Source: Bradyrhizobium sp. CCBAU 51627
Lineage (GTDB): Bacteria > Pseudomonadota > Alphaproteobacteria > Rhizobiales > Xanthobacteraceae
DNA length: 64,000 bases
Direction of reading: 5' to 3'
Assembly: GCF_028128765.1 (NCBI RefSeq)
Contig: NZ_LBJG01000023.1
Coordinates: 434,001-498,000 of the forward strand
Part shown: positions 32,138-41,432 of the stretch, one piece after another
How the letters are laid out: each line of letters opens with the position of its first letter
How positions within the stretch are numbered: the stretch's first letter is position 1
Notes under the pieces: generated by a model
Databases searched by the model: none
Told to the model about the DNA's origin: nothing
The model's input: only the letters and a program-made list of their open reading frames with translations
Program-made: the position numbers and the translations under genes

Positions 32138-33760
32138 TTATCCCTTCGCCATCGCGCGATAGTCGAGCCTGCGGTGGAACCAGTACTGATAGCCGCTGAC
32201 GTTCTTCTGCATCGCGACGTTGACGAAGGGCTGGTACAGCGGGATACGCGGGATGTCGGTGTAGGCGAGATCGATGAAGCCCTTCACGTCCGACTCGTAG
32301 GCCGCAGTGTCGCCGGCGGCCGCCGCGGTGCGCGCGCCGTCGATGAACTTGTCCATCTCCGCCGACTTGTAGCTCATGGTGTTGAAGACGGAATTGTTGC
32401 CGTGATAGCACCAGTAGAAGAAGTATTCGGGGTAATCGAGCCAACCCGAGAACACGTTGGTGAAGAGCGGCATCTCCTTCTTGTTCAATTCGGTGCGCCA
32501 GTTGGCGCCCGGCACCTTGTTGATGGTGGTCTTGATGCCGATCTGCGCCAGAGACTCCTGCACCAGCACGCAGAGCGGCTCGTTGACGCCGGCGAAATTC
32601 AGGTCGAACGAGATCGTGGTCTCGAAGCCGCTGGCATAACCGGCCTCCGCCATCAGCGCCTTCGCCTTGTCCATGTCGGTGTTGTATTTGTGTGGCTGCG
32701 GCCAGACGACTTCCGTCGGCTTGTCCTTCGGCGCCCCGAACATCGGGTTGGCGAGACCGAACATCACGGCGTCCATGATCTTCTGATAGGGCAGCGCATA
32801 GGCCACCGCCTGGCGCACTTTGGGATTGTCGAACGGCGGCTTGGTGACGTTCATGCCGATATATTGGATGCCGTTGGAGAACGGCAGCGACACCACGTTG
32901 AGCTTGCCGTTAGCCTTCATCTCCTGAAAATCCTTGTTCGGAAGTTCGTAGGAGATGTCGGCATCACCGCGCTCCAGCAGCGCGCGGCGGTTGCCGGCCT
33001 GCGGCACCATGCGCCAGATCACGCGCTTGATCTTCGGCAGCGGACCGCAAGCCCAATCGTCGTTGCGCTCCATGATGACTTCGGTGCCGGCGGTCCATTT
33101 CGTCACCTTGTAGGCGCCGGAGCCTGCGGTCTGCTGCTTGGTGAATTCCAGACCCCAGGGGTCCTTCTCGCTGGCATTCTTCTTCACCAGTTCGGAGTTG
33201 ACGATGCAGGGCACGATGACGGCGAGATCGGGAATCGTCAGCCGGTCCTTCCTGAGGAAGTCGACGCGCACGGTATGGTCGTCGATCACGACGAACTGCT
33301 CCGGCTTGGTCAGCGAACCCGCGCTCATCTGGAAGGTGGGGAAGCCGCCGACGCTGACGGCGCGGTCGAGCGACCATTTCACGTCCTTGGCGGTGACAGG
33401 CGTGCCGTCATGGAATTTGGCGTTCTTGCGCAGCTTGAAGGTGACGGAGACGTCGTCGATCTTGAACTCCTCGGCGAGCTCGCCCTTGAACTTGTCGCGG
33501 TCGTAATAAGGCACGCCGCCGGGCCCGGACTTCATCTCGTGGCTGATCAGGCGGTCGTAGCAATTCCAGGACACTTCATAGCCGGGCACGTTGGTGCCGA
33601 CGCCGTGGATGTCGAGATTGTTGGGGCCGCCTTCCGAGACGATCAACAGCGTCTCCGAACGCGCATCGGCATAGGCCGAGGAGACCACCTGCGGCACCGC
33701 CGGAAGCGCCGCGCCAGCGGCCAAGCCAGATACGGACTTGAGGAAATCGCGACGCTTCAT
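32138..33760 (-). CDS. Peptide-type ABC transporter substrate-binding protein (DppA family), Tat-exported
   Basis: A 540-residue SBP family 5 protein. The N-terminus MKRRDFLKSVSGLAAGAALPAVPQVVSSAYA is a twin-arginine signal. The family signature is split over VSWNCYDRLISHEMKSG and VTFKLRKNAKFHDGTPVTAKDVKWSLDRAV. It is the first gene of a leftward unit running to gntR and lies 31 bases after a predicted sigma-54 start site. Given the downstream AtzG/E/H genes, the ligand is likely a ureide-like nitrogen compound rather than a peptide; the sequence does not identify it. Confidence 0.9.
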   Translation of the reverse strand: MKRRDFLKSVSGLAAGAALPAVPQVVSSAYADARSETLLIVSEGGPNNLDIHGVGTNVPGYEVSWNCYDRLISHEMKSGPGGVPYYDRDKFKGELAEEFKIDDVSVTFKLRKNAKFHDGTPVTAKDVKWSLDRAVSVGGFPTFQMSAGSLTKPEQFVVIDDHTVRVDFLRKDRLTIPDLAVIVPCIVNSELVKKNASEKDPWGLEFTKQQTAGSGAYKVTKWTAGTEVIMERNDDWACGPLPKIKRVIWRMVPQAGNRRALLERGDADISYELPNKDFQEMKANGKLNVVSLPFSNGIQYIGMNVTKPPFDNPKVRQAVAYALPYQKIMDAVMFGLANPMFGAPKDKPTEVVWPQPHKYNTDMDKAKALMAEAGYASGFETTISFDLNFAGVNEPLCVLVQESLAQIGIKTTINKVPGANWRTELNKKEMPLFTNVFSGWLDYPEYFFYWCYHGNNSVFNTMSYKSAEMDKFIDGARTAAAAGDTAAYESDVKGFIDLAYTDIPRIPLYQPFVNVAMQKNVSGYQYWFHRRLDYRAMAKG

Positions 33761-33802
33761 GCGGATGCTCCAACTCGGAAGTTTCTGGTTGGAACTGAGT
33801 TC

Positions 33803-33818
33803 GCAAGGTTCGTGCCAA
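33803..33818 (-). promoter_or_regulatory. Sigma-54 promoter of the transporter-amidase operon
   Basis: Read leftward: TTGGCACG, then AACC, then TTGC. This matches the RpoN -24/-12 consensus, with GG (33816-33815) and GC (33804-33803) ten bases apart. Predicted start near 33791, about 31 bases before the binding-protein ATG. It implies control by an enhancer-binding protein such as NtrC. Confidence 0.8.
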
Positions 33819-33844
33819 GGCTTAGTCGAGACTTAAGAGTCAGC

Positions 33845-33857
33845 TAAGCCATTGATA
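33845..33857 (-). promoter_or_regulatory. IHF-consensus site upstream of the sigma-54 promoter
   Basis: Read leftward, TATCAA-TGGC-TTA fits the IHF consensus WATCAANNNNTTR at every position. It is centred about 60 bases before the predicted start, just where IHF bends DNA at sigma-54 promoters. The 33860-33970 stretch beyond it is AT-rich and could hold enhancer sites; I could not pick out a convincing NtrC site. Confidence 0.55.
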
Positions 33858-34041
33858 AAAAAGGATATGCTGACAATCTTGATCGCGGATAACCGCACGC
33901 AAACCTCGCCGTTGCATACAAAGCGGCGATATTGATGAAAGAATAAGCAGATAAATTTGAAGCCTAATCTGTCGTCACCTCGGTCAGGCCTCTCATTCAC
34001 GGGCTGTGGTGCTTGAGAGGATCGGCGCTCGTGCGGCAAAC

Positions 34042-34080
34042 TCGTCATTGCTTCGTCGCAAGGGCTCATCGCAATGACGG
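34042..34080. repeat. Short family-A inverted repeat
   Basis: CGTCATTGC...GCAATGACG form the ends of a 38-base hairpin equivalent to the outer and inner pieces of the longer family-A element. It lies 15 bases after the stop of the leftward phosphotransferase gene and may act as its 3'-end structure. Confidence 0.6.
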
Positions 34081-34094
34081 TGTTGATGGAGCCC

Positions 34095-35095
34095 TCACGC
34101 CGGCCAGATCAGCTCCAGCAATTCGACCAAATCGTCCACCTGCTCCTGCCAGCCCTCGATGCAGATGTGGCTGTTGAGATCGCTGGCGTGGTGCAGCAGC
34201 ATCAGCGCCATCAGGCGGCGCTTCAGCGCAAAATCGGACTTGGCGTAGCCGAAGCCTTCCAGCAGGCCGCGCACCCTCCCCGGCCGACCCGCCGCCATGA
34301 AGGCGCTCGGGCCGAGCAGGTCGTAATCGCGCCAGCCTGCGCGCACGTCGCCGAAGTCGAACAGGCCGGCGAGCGACCATCGATCGTCGTTGCAGGCGAG
34401 CAGGAAGTTTTCCGGAATGTATTCGCCGATCAGGATCACCGGCGGCGCTTCCATCGGGATCAACGTCGCGGCGTCGCGCAGAAGGTCGTCAGGCCTTCAA
34501 GGAATTTCGGCGCGAGGCCGAGACGGGTGTGCCTGTCACGGCAGCCCTGCATCTGCGCGCGCATGAAGGCATCCCAGCGCGGCTCGATCCGTGCGAGCGG
34601 GCCGAGCGGCGCGCGTTGCACGGCGGCGATGGTTTCGCCGATCTGGCGCAGCACGCGCTCCTTCTGCGCTTCGGCGAGCTGCGGCCAGACCTCCGCGCCA
34701 AGCGTGCCTGATAGCCGCGTGATGACGAGATAGGGCCAGCCGTCGCGCTCCCCCTCCGCGACGATCTCCGGGATCGGTAGATGAAGCCGGCCGGCAAGCT
34801 GCATCAACGAGCCGCGCTCGGAGACGAATTGCGCACGCAGCAGCGGCGGGAAGATTTTCAGGATCAGCTTGTCGCCGAGCCCGACCACGAGATTGGTGCC
34901 GGTCGAGAACACATGCGGGGAGGTGACGTCGAGACCATGGCTGCGGGCGATGTCGAGGGCGCTTCCCAGCCATTGCGCCGGATCGGCGCGAAAGGCGCGA
35001 AAGCTTTGGGCGTCGGCGAAGTGAGGCAACGCGTGCGCTGAGGTCATTCGCGTACTTTTTCTGGCTTCAGCGCCAGCCAAGCTCATCCGCAACAT
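34095..35095 (-). pseudogene. Aminoglycoside phosphotransferase family gene with a frameshift near 34490
   Basis: Two frames together give one APH/choline-kinase-fold protein of about 333 residues. The N-terminal frame (from ATG 35095, in a TAATG overlap with the gene before it) contains STGTNLVVGLGDKLILKIFPP and the GXP-like WPYLVITRLSGT, and stops at 34460. The C-terminal frame begins within the same stretch and carries the catalytic/metal part GEYIPENFLLA and GLFDFGDVRAGWRDYDLLGP. Reading LEGL in one frame and DDLLRDAATLIPME in the next restores a normal family sequence, so one base is missing at about 34489-34493. This is a recent mutation or a sequencing error. Confidence 0.8.
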
Positions 35096-36420
35096 TACCG
35101 TTCCGGACTGGCGCGCTCGAACTGGCGGAGCAGCTTGTTGCCGCGCTCCACCGCGGAATCGAGCGCGGCTTGGGCGCTCTTGTGGCCGGCAAAGGCCTGC
35201 TCGAGCTCGTCCTCGATCGCGCCGCGGATCAGCACGAAGGAGCCGAGCCGGATGCCCTTCGAATTCTCGGTCGGCGGATGCAGCGTGATCTGTTCGAACG
35301 AGATCGAAGAGCCCGGATTGTGCTCGTAGAATCCTTGCGCGCGCGTCAGCTCGAAGGCGGCGCGGGTCACAGGCAGATAGCCGGTGTTCTGGTGCCAGGC
35401 GGCCTGCACGCCGGGCTGCGACAGATAGGCGAAAAACCGCGCCACACCCTTGTATTCCTCGCGCGGCCGGTCGCGCAGCACCCACAGCGTGGCGCCGCCG
35501 ATGATGGAATTCTGCGGCGCGCCCGCAATGTCAGGCCAGTACGGCATCATGCCGTAGCCAACCTCGAATTTCGAGAAGGCCTTGATGTCGGCGCGCGTCG
35601 CCGAGGAGCCGATGAAGATGCCGCATTCGCCGTTCTGGAAGCGCGGCTCGGCCGCCTGTCCCCGGCCGCTATAGTCGAACAGTTTCGTCTTCTGCCATTC
35701 GGCGAGCTGGGCGACGTGCTTGACCACGACCGGATTGTTGATGGTCAGCTCGGCATCGAGGCCGGCAAAGCCGTTGCCGCGGGTGGCCAGCGGCAGGTTG
35801 TGAAACGCCGAAAAATTCTCGACATGGATCCAGGATGGCCAAGAGGTGGTGAAGCCGCAGACCGCGCCGTGCTCGCGCAGGCGTTTTGCCGCCTGCCCAA
35901 GCTCGGGCCAGGTCTTCGGCGCCGTCTCGGCATCGAGGCCGGCGGCGCGGAACATGGTCTTGTTGTAATAGAGGATCGGCGTCGAGGAATTGAATGGAAA
36001 CGACAGCAGATTGCCCGATGCGTCGGTGTAATAGCCGGAGACCGCCGGGAGATAATCGTTGAGCGAGAATGGCTCTCCCATGTCGCGCATCATGCTGTAG
36101 ACCGGATAGATCGCCCCCTTCGCCGCGGTCATGGTGGCGGTGGCGACCTCGTTGACCTGAACGATCGCGGGCTGGCTGCGCGAGCGGAAGGCGAAGATCG
36201 CAGCCGTCACCGTCTCGGTGTAGTTGCCCTTGTAGGCCGGCACGATGCGGTAATCGGACTGCGAGGCGTTGAAGTCGGCGGCGAGCTTCTCGAGCTGCTT
36301 GCCGAGTTCGCCCGACATGGCGTGCCACCAGGCGATATCGGTTGTCGCGCGTGCCTCGCAGCTCAAGGCGAGGGCCAGCGTGGCGGCGGCGACCTGCAAG
36401 AGGCGGATTGCTGAAGTCAC
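35095..36420 (-). CDS. UgpB-like extracellular solute-binding protein
   Basis: A 441-residue SBP family 1 protein close to the glycerol-3-phosphate-binding protein UgpB: the mature start ATTDIAWWHAMSGELGKQLEKLAADFNASQSDYRI and KGNYTETVTAAIFAFRSRSQPAIVQVNEV are typical. The signal peptide is MTSAIRLLQVAAATLALALSCEARA. Start codon is GTG 36420. No UgpA/E/C genes adjoin it. Its stop overlaps the start of the phosphotransferase-family gene (TAATG), suggesting a two-gene unit whose second member is frameshifted. Confidence 0.85.
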   Translation of the reverse strand: MTSAIRLLQVAAATLALALSCEARATTDIAWWHAMSGELGKQLEKLAADFNASQSDYRIVPAYKGNYTETVTAAIFAFRSRSQPAIVQVNEVATATMTAAKGAIYPVYSMMRDMGEPFSLNDYLPAVSGYYTDASGNLLSFPFNSSTPILYYNKTMFRAAGLDAETAPKTWPELGQAAKRLREHGAVCGFTTSWPSWIHVENFSAFHNLPLATRGNGFAGLDAELTINNPVVVKHVAQLAEWQKTKLFDYSGRGQAAEPRFQNGECGIFIGSSATRADIKAFSKFEVGYGMMPYWPDIAGAPQNSIIGGATLWVLRDRPREEYKGVARFFAYLSQPGVQAAWHQNTGYLPVTRAAFELTRAQGFYEHNPGSSISFEQITLHPPTENSKGIRLGSFVLIRGAIEDELEQAFAGHKSAQAALDSAVERGNKLLRQFERASPER

Positions 36421-36623
36421 GATGGCGCGCCCCGGATCAAGCGGTAAAAGACGACGATACCCTGCTTAAGGCGCGCGACCTGCGGTTTCAACCGGGAATG
36501 AAGGTGGGCCACGCCGCACAATCGCTCGGCCGGCCAGCGCCGGGATGGCCTTCCCTTTACCATCTGCTAGATTGCATTGAACCTTTTGGTCCCGCCATAG
36601 ACTCCATCACTGAGGGGTTGAGT

Positions 36624-37619
36624 GTGCCAGTGCTAAACCGTGCCGAACTCTCACGGACCGGGGTGATTTTCGTTGCGCTTCTGCTCGCCATTTGCGCGAC
36701 GAATGCTGCTGCGCGCGAATTCCGCGCCGCCGACACCCAGACCGAGGACTACCCGACCGTCCAGGCGCTGCGCTACATGGGCGCGCTGATCGCCGAGCGC
36801 ACCAAAGGCCGGCACGAGATCAAGGTGTTTCACTCCCGCCAGCTCGGCGAGGAGAAAGAGACGATCGAGCAGACCCGCGCCGGCGCGATCGACCTCAACC
36901 GGACCAATGTCGCCCTGATCGGCAATTTCGTCCCGGCGATGAATGTGCTCGCCATGCCGTTCCTGTTCCGGTCCATCGAGCACATGCAGAAGGTGCTGGA
37001 CGGGCCTATTGGCAAGGAGATCCTCGACAGCTTCGAGCCCTACGGCTTCGTCGGGCTGTGCTTCTACGATTCCGGCGCCCGCTCGATCTACAACGGCGTT
37101 CGTCCCGTGAAGAGCCTTGCCGACCTCAGGGGATTGCGGATCCGGGTCCAGCAATCGGAGTTGATGAGCGAGATGATCCGCGCGCTCGGCGCCGAGCCGG
37201 TCGAACTGCCCTATGGGCAGGTGCTCACGGGGCTCGCGACCCATCTGATCGACGGCGCGGAAAACAACTGGCCATCCTTCGTGACGACAGACCATTACAA
37301 ATATGCCGGCTACTACACGCTCACCGAGCACACGGTGAGCCCGGAGGTGCTGGTGATCTCGCTCAAGGCCTGGCGCAGCCTGTCCGCCGAGGACCAGACC
37401 ATCTTCAGGGAGGCCGCGCAGCGCTCCAGCCGGTTCATGCGCGAGAAATGGCGCGACCTCGACGAGCAGTCGCAGCACAAGGCGGAAGCCGCCGGCATCA
37501 CCGTGATCAAGGACATCGACCGCAAGCCGTTCGAGGACGCAATGGCGCCGATCTACGCCAAGGCGGCGAGGGATCCCGCCGCGGCGGCGCTGATCGAACG
37601 CATTCGCAAGGTGGAGTGA
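36624..37619 (+). CDS. TRAP-type DctP-family periplasmic binding protein linked to a signalling operon
   Basis: A 331-residue DctP-family protein. GAGGGG six bases upstream supports GTG 36624. Signal peptide: NRAELSRTGVIFVALLLAICATNAAA. Family features: GRHEIKVFHSRQLGEEKETIEQTRAGAIDL, then SLADLRGLRIRVQQSELMSEMIRALGAEPVELPYGQVLTGLATHLIDGAENN, which includes the Arg that binds carboxylates. No DctQ or DctM membrane genes are nearby. Instead the gene is 6 bases from a histidine kinase gene, so the protein probably presents a ligand to that sensor. Confidence 0.87.
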   Translation: MPVLNRAELSRTGVIFVALLLAICATNAAAREFRAADTQTEDYPTVQALRYMGALIAERTKGRHEIKVFHSRQLGEEKETIEQTRAGAIDLNRTNVALIGNFVPAMNVLAMPFLFRSIEHMQKVLDGPIGKEILDSFEPYGFVGLCFYDSGARSIYNGVRPVKSLADLRGLRIRVQQSELMSEMIRALGAEPVELPYGQVLTGLATHLIDGAENNWPSFVTTDHYKYAGYYTLTEHTVSPEVLVISLKAWRSLSAEDQTIFREAAQRSSRFMREKWRDLDEQSQHKAEAAGITVIKDIDRKPFEDAMAPIYAKAARDPAAAALIERIRKVE

Positions 37620-37625
37620 CGCTGC

Positions 37626-39704
37626 GTGATCGCGCCCGGCACCAGCGAGATCGCAGAGCGGCCACCCGGCCCGATCGGGCGGCTGCGCGCGCGGCTCGTG
37701 GGCGTGCTGCGGGCGGTGCCGATCCGCTGGCGCATCCTGTCGATCGCGGCGCTGAACTCCGCCGTGGTGATCGTGCTGGTGGCGATGATCTGGAACGGCG
37801 CGCAGGTGCTGGGCTCCGCCTGGGACGACGTGCGGCAGGTGCGCGAATCCGACCGGATCCTGGCGCTGCTCGAAAGCGAGACCGGGCGGCTGCAGAACCT
37901 GATCCACCGCTACATCAACCAGCCAAGCCCGGACCTGTTCGCCGAGATCCTCTTGCTGCGCGAGGCCGTGCTGGGCACGCTGACCGACCGCGCCGCCAAG
38001 GACCCGATGCTGTCAGGCTCGGTCGAGGAGCTGGAGCGCACCACCGACCGCTTCCTCAACGGCTTCGGCGAGCTGCGCACCGTGCAGGCAACCATCGCCA
38101 AGACCTATGAGGAGCAGGTGCAGGGCCCAGCCAAGGACATGGCGGGCCTCTATTCCATCATCGAGGGCGCCACCGGCCATCGCGACGCGCTGATCTGGCC
38201 TTCGCTCGGCAAGTCGCGCGAAGCCTTCACCGCGATGCTGGTCGCGGCCAATTCCTACTATCTGTCGCTGTCGCCTGGCGCGGCCGACGATGCGCGCCGC
38301 AACACCGAGACGATCGAGAAGACCATTCCCGTGATGATCGATCTTGCCGACAACGATCTCCAGAAGATGGCGCTGCAAAAGCTCGGGGCCCGCACTGCGG
38401 CGCTGCGCGAGGGCTTTGCCAAACTTTCCGAGCAGCTGACGAACCGCACCGAACTGTTGCGCAACACCATCGACGCCAGCCAGGCCGAGGCGATCGGGGC
38501 CATCGACGATCTCTCGACCAAGATGCGCCAGCGCGAGCAGAAGGCGCAGGAGACGTTCGACCGCACGCTGGCGGATATTTCTCGTCGTGTTCTCTCGATA
38601 GCAGTGATCTTCCTCGGCATCATCCTCTCCGCCGGCGTCTTGATCGCGCTCTCGATCCGGCTGCCGCTGCAGCAGATCATGACCGCGATGCGGGCGATCA
38701 CGCTCGGCGATCTCGACCGCGAGGTGCAGGGCACCAAAGCCCGCGACGAGGTCGGCGCCATGGCGCGCGCGGTGGAGGTGTTCCGCGAGAACGCGATCGC
38801 CAAGCGCCAGACCGAAGGCGAGCTGCGCGCGTCGAAGGAAAAGGCCGAGAGCGCGCTGCTCGAGCTCAACACAGCGCAGCAGAACCTGATCGACGCCGAA
38901 CGGCTCGCCGCGCTCGGCGGCCTCGTCGCGGGGGTGGCGCATGAGGTCAACAACCCCATCGGTATCAGCCTGACGGTGGCCTCGAGCCTTGCGAGGCGCA
39001 GCGAGATCTTCGAGGCCCAGCTCAAGGGCGACGGCGGACTGCGCCGCTCGCAACTGGAGGAGTTCGTGCAGTCCTCGCGCGACGCCTCGCAGCAGCTGGT
39101 CGCCAACCTGCACCGCGCCGGCGAGCTGATCCAGTCGTTCAAGCAGGTCGCCGTCGACCGCTCCCATGCCGAGCGGCGGCAATTCTCATTGAGCGAAGCC
39201 ACCGACCAGATCATCGCGAGCCTCCGGCCCGTGCTGAAGCGCTCGCCGACCACGCTTCAAGTCGACGTGCCCGAGGGACTCCTGCTCGACGGCTATCCCG
39301 GCTCCTATGGCCAGATCCTGACCAACCTGTTCCTCAACGCCGCCAACCACGCCTTTGCCGACGGTCGCGCCGGCACCATCACGATCTCGGCCCGGCCGCG
39401 CGGCACCGAGGACATCGAAATCATCTTCGCCGATGACGGGGCCGGCATGACCCCCGACGTGCAGCGCCAGGCCTTTGACCCATTCTTTACCACGCGGCGC
39501 AATGAAGGCGGGACGGGACTGGGCTTGCATATCGTCTATAACCTTGTCACCCAGCAGCTCGGCGGGCGGATGATGCTGGAATCCAAGCTGGGACAAGGCA
39601 CGACTTTCCGGATTATCATGCCGCGGATCGCCAAGGGCGGCGCGCAAAGCACAGAAAGTGACGGGACCTCTCAATGGCCGAACAGGACGATGTCCTCCAC
39701 CTGA
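37626..39704 (+). CDS. Membrane sensor histidine kinase
   Basis: A 692-residue kinase starting at GTG 37626. TM1 spans about residues 36-58, a long helical periplasmic domain about 60-320, TM2 about 322-343, then HAMP (LPLQQIMTAMRAITLGDLDREV). The HisKA domain has H439 in VAGVAHEVNNPIG, a type seen in DctB/NtrB-like kinases. The ATPase has the N box NLFLNAANHAF, G1 DDGAGM, F box FDPFFTTRR and G2 GGTGLGLHI. The C-terminus overlaps the next gene by 31 bases in another frame. The helical periplasmic part is suited to contact the DctP-type protein encoded just before it. Confidence 0.88.
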   Translation: MIAPGTSEIAERPPGPIGRLRARLVGVLRAVPIRWRILSIAALNSAVVIVLVAMIWNGAQVLGSAWDDVRQVRESDRILALLESETGRLQNLIHRYINQPSPDLFAEILLLREAVLGTLTDRAAKDPMLSGSVEELERTTDRFLNGFGELRTVQATIAKTYEEQVQGPAKDMAGLYSIIEGATGHRDALIWPSLGKSREAFTAMLVAANSYYLSLSPGAADDARRNTETIEKTIPVMIDLADNDLQKMALQKLGARTAALREGFAKLSEQLTNRTELLRNTIDASQAEAIGAIDDLSTKMRQREQKAQETFDRTLADISRRVLSIAVIFLGIILSAGVLIALSIRLPLQQIMTAMRAITLGDLDREVQGTKARDEVGAMARAVEVFRENAIAKRQTEGELRASKEKAESALLELNTAQQNLIDAERLAALGGLVAGVAHEVNNPIGISLTVASSLARRSEIFEAQLKGDGGLRRSQLEEFVQSSRDASQQLVANLHRAGELIQSFKQVAVDRSHAERRQFSLSEATDQIIASLRPVLKRSPTTLQVDVPEGLLLDGYPGSYGQILTNLFLNAANHAFADGRAGTITISARPRGTEDIEIIFADDGAGMTPDVQRQAFDPFFTTRRNEGGTGLGLHIVYNLVTQQLGGRMMLESKLGQGTTFRIIMPRIAKGGAQSTESDGTSQWPNRTMSST

Positions 39705-41419
39705 TCGACGACACCGGTACCGCGTCGGAGGATATGGACGCCCGGAAATGGAAGATCGCCGTCATCGACGACGATCCGGCCGTGCATGACGGCACCCGCT
39801 TCGCGCTGTCCGACTACAGCCTCAACGGCCTCGGCCTGGAAATCCTCTCCGCCCATTCCGCGGCGGAAGGTCGCAAGCTGATGGCCGAGCACGACGACAT
39901 CGCCGCGGTGCTGCTCGACGTCATCATGGAGACCGACGTCGCCGGCCTCGAGCTGGTCGAATACATCCGCAACGTGCTCAAGAACGAAACGGTGCGCATC
40001 ATCCTGCGCACCGGCCAGCCCGGCCAGGCGCCGGAGCGGCGCGTGATCGTGCAGTACGACATCAACGACTACAAGGCCAAGACCGAGCTCACCGCCGACA
40101 AGCTGTTCACCTCGCTGACCGCGGCGCTGCGCTCCTACCAGCAGCTCGAGCGCATGGTGCAGACCAGGCGCGGGCTCGAGATCATCATCGACGCCGCCTC
40201 GACGCTGTACGACTTCAAGTCGATGCAGCGGCTGGCCGAGGGCGTGCTGACCCAGCTCGCCTCGCTGCTCAATGTCGACTGCGCCGGCATCCTGGTGCTG
40301 CGCGACAACGGCGGCATGGACGCCGAACTCTCGGTGCTCGCCGGCAGCGGCTGCTACAGCCGCTTCATCGGCACCACCTCGTCGAAGGCGCTCGACCCCG
40401 ATCTGCGCCAGCTGGTGGAGGACGCCTTCCAGCGCCGCAAGAACGAATTCGCCGACCACCGCAGCGTGATCTACTTGCGTACCGGCTCGGGCCGCGAGGT
40501 CGTGGTGCTGCTGCAGGCCGAGCGCGAGCTGTCCGAGACCGATCGCTCGCTGGTCGAGATCTTCTCCAGCCGGCTGTCGATCGCGTTCGACAATGTCATC
40601 CTCTACCAGCAGCTCCAGGACGCCAACACGCAGCTGGAAGACCGCGTCGCCCAGCGCACCCGCGCGCTGATGCAGGCCAATCGCCGGCTCTCGGCGCAAT
40701 GGCTGCGGCTGCAGCGCGCCAACGGCTTCAAGAACGAAATCCTCGGCACCGTCGCGCACGATCTGAAGAACCCGCTCGGCGTCATCCTCGGCCGCACCGA
40801 GATGCTGAAGGAGCTGATCTCGACCGGCGCCTCGGCCGCAGGCGTCGTCTCCCAGGTCGATCATATCAGAGACGCCACCAAGCGCCTGACCACGATGGTC
40901 GACCATCTGATCTCGGACGCGATGGCCGATGCCTTCGACATCACCATCCGCCGCGAGCCGGTCGACGTCGCAGCCCTGGTGAAGGAGGTCGCCGAGGCCA
41001 ACCAGCCGCTCGCGGTCAACAAGCAGCAGGCGATCAGCGTCAGCGCGCCGGCCAATATCGTCACCATGTGCGACACGGATCGCATCCGCGAGGCGATCGA
41101 TAATTTGATCAGCAACGCCATCAAATACTCACCGATCGCAGGCAAGATCAGCGTCGCGGTCAGCCATGAGGGCAACGACACCATCATTCGTGTCAGCGAC
41201 GAAGGCGCCGGCCTGTCGCCGGAAGATCTCGGCCGCCTGTTCGGCCGGTTCCAGCGGCTGTCCGCAAAGCCGACCGCGGGCGAGAGCTCAACGGGGCTTG
41301 GGTTGTCCATCGTCAAGCGTATTATCGACATGCATGGCGGCGAGGTGACGGCCGACAGCGACGGCCCGGGCAAGGGCTCGACCTTCACCATCACCCTGCC
41401 CGCGACCGATATGCCGTAA
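39674..41419 (+). CDS. Hybrid response regulator/histidine kinase (REC - DUF3369 - HisKA - HATPase)
   Basis: A 581-residue soluble protein. An N-terminal receiver domain (residues 27-150) has the acidic pair DDD near 32-34 and phospho-acceptor D82. A GAF-like DUF3369 region (about 170-320) follows, then a coiled segment and HisKA with H362 (GTVAHDLKNPLG). The ATPase has NLISNAIKYS, DEGAGL and STGLGLSIV. Receiver-first kinases of this type act as intermediates: phosphorylated by another kinase, they adjust their own output. There is no transmembrane segment. It overlaps the preceding kinase gene and precedes an OmpR-type regulator by 13 bases. Confidence 0.87.
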   Translation: MAEQDDVLHLIDDTGTASEDMDARKWKIAVIDDDPAVHDGTRFALSDYSLNGLGLEILSAHSAAEGRKLMAEHDDIAAVLLDVIMETDVAGLELVEYIRNVLKNETVRIILRTGQPGQAPERRVIVQYDINDYKAKTELTADKLFTSLTAALRSYQQLERMVQTRRGLEIIIDAASTLYDFKSMQRLAEGVLTQLASLLNVDCAGILVLRDNGGMDAELSVLAGSGCYSRFIGTTSSKALDPDLRQLVEDAFQRRKNEFADHRSVIYLRTGSGREVVVLLQAERELSETDRSLVEIFSSRLSIAFDNVILYQQLQDANTQLEDRVAQRTRALMQANRRLSAQWLRLQRANGFKNEILGTVAHDLKNPLGVILGRTEMLKELISTGASAAGVVSQVDHIRDATKRLTTMVDHLISDAMADAFDITIRREPVDVAALVKEVAEANQPLAVNKQQAISVSAPANIVTMCDTDRIREAIDNLISNAIKYSPIAGKISVAVSHEGNDTIIRVSDEGAGLSPEDLGRLFGRFQRLSAKPTAGESSTGLGLSIVKRIIDMHGGEVTADSDGPGKGSTFTITLPATDMP

Positions 41420-41432
41420 TTCGAGTATCGAC

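Noticed and set aside
32012..33847. Rightward frame of 611 codons antisense to the DppA-family gene
   Set aside because: The minus-strand gene has a Tat signal and family signature; the plus frame also runs through the palindromic repeat.
33860..34010. NtrC or NifA enhancer sites upstream of the IHF site
   Set aside because: GCAC- and GGTGC-like pieces occur but not with the required spacing, and no TGT-N10-ACA was found; I could not support a call.
33833..34069. Possible 78-residue leftward gene upstream of the transporter operon
   Set aside because: No ribosome-binding site, no recognisable features, and it covers the AT-rich regulatory region of the sigma-54 promoter.
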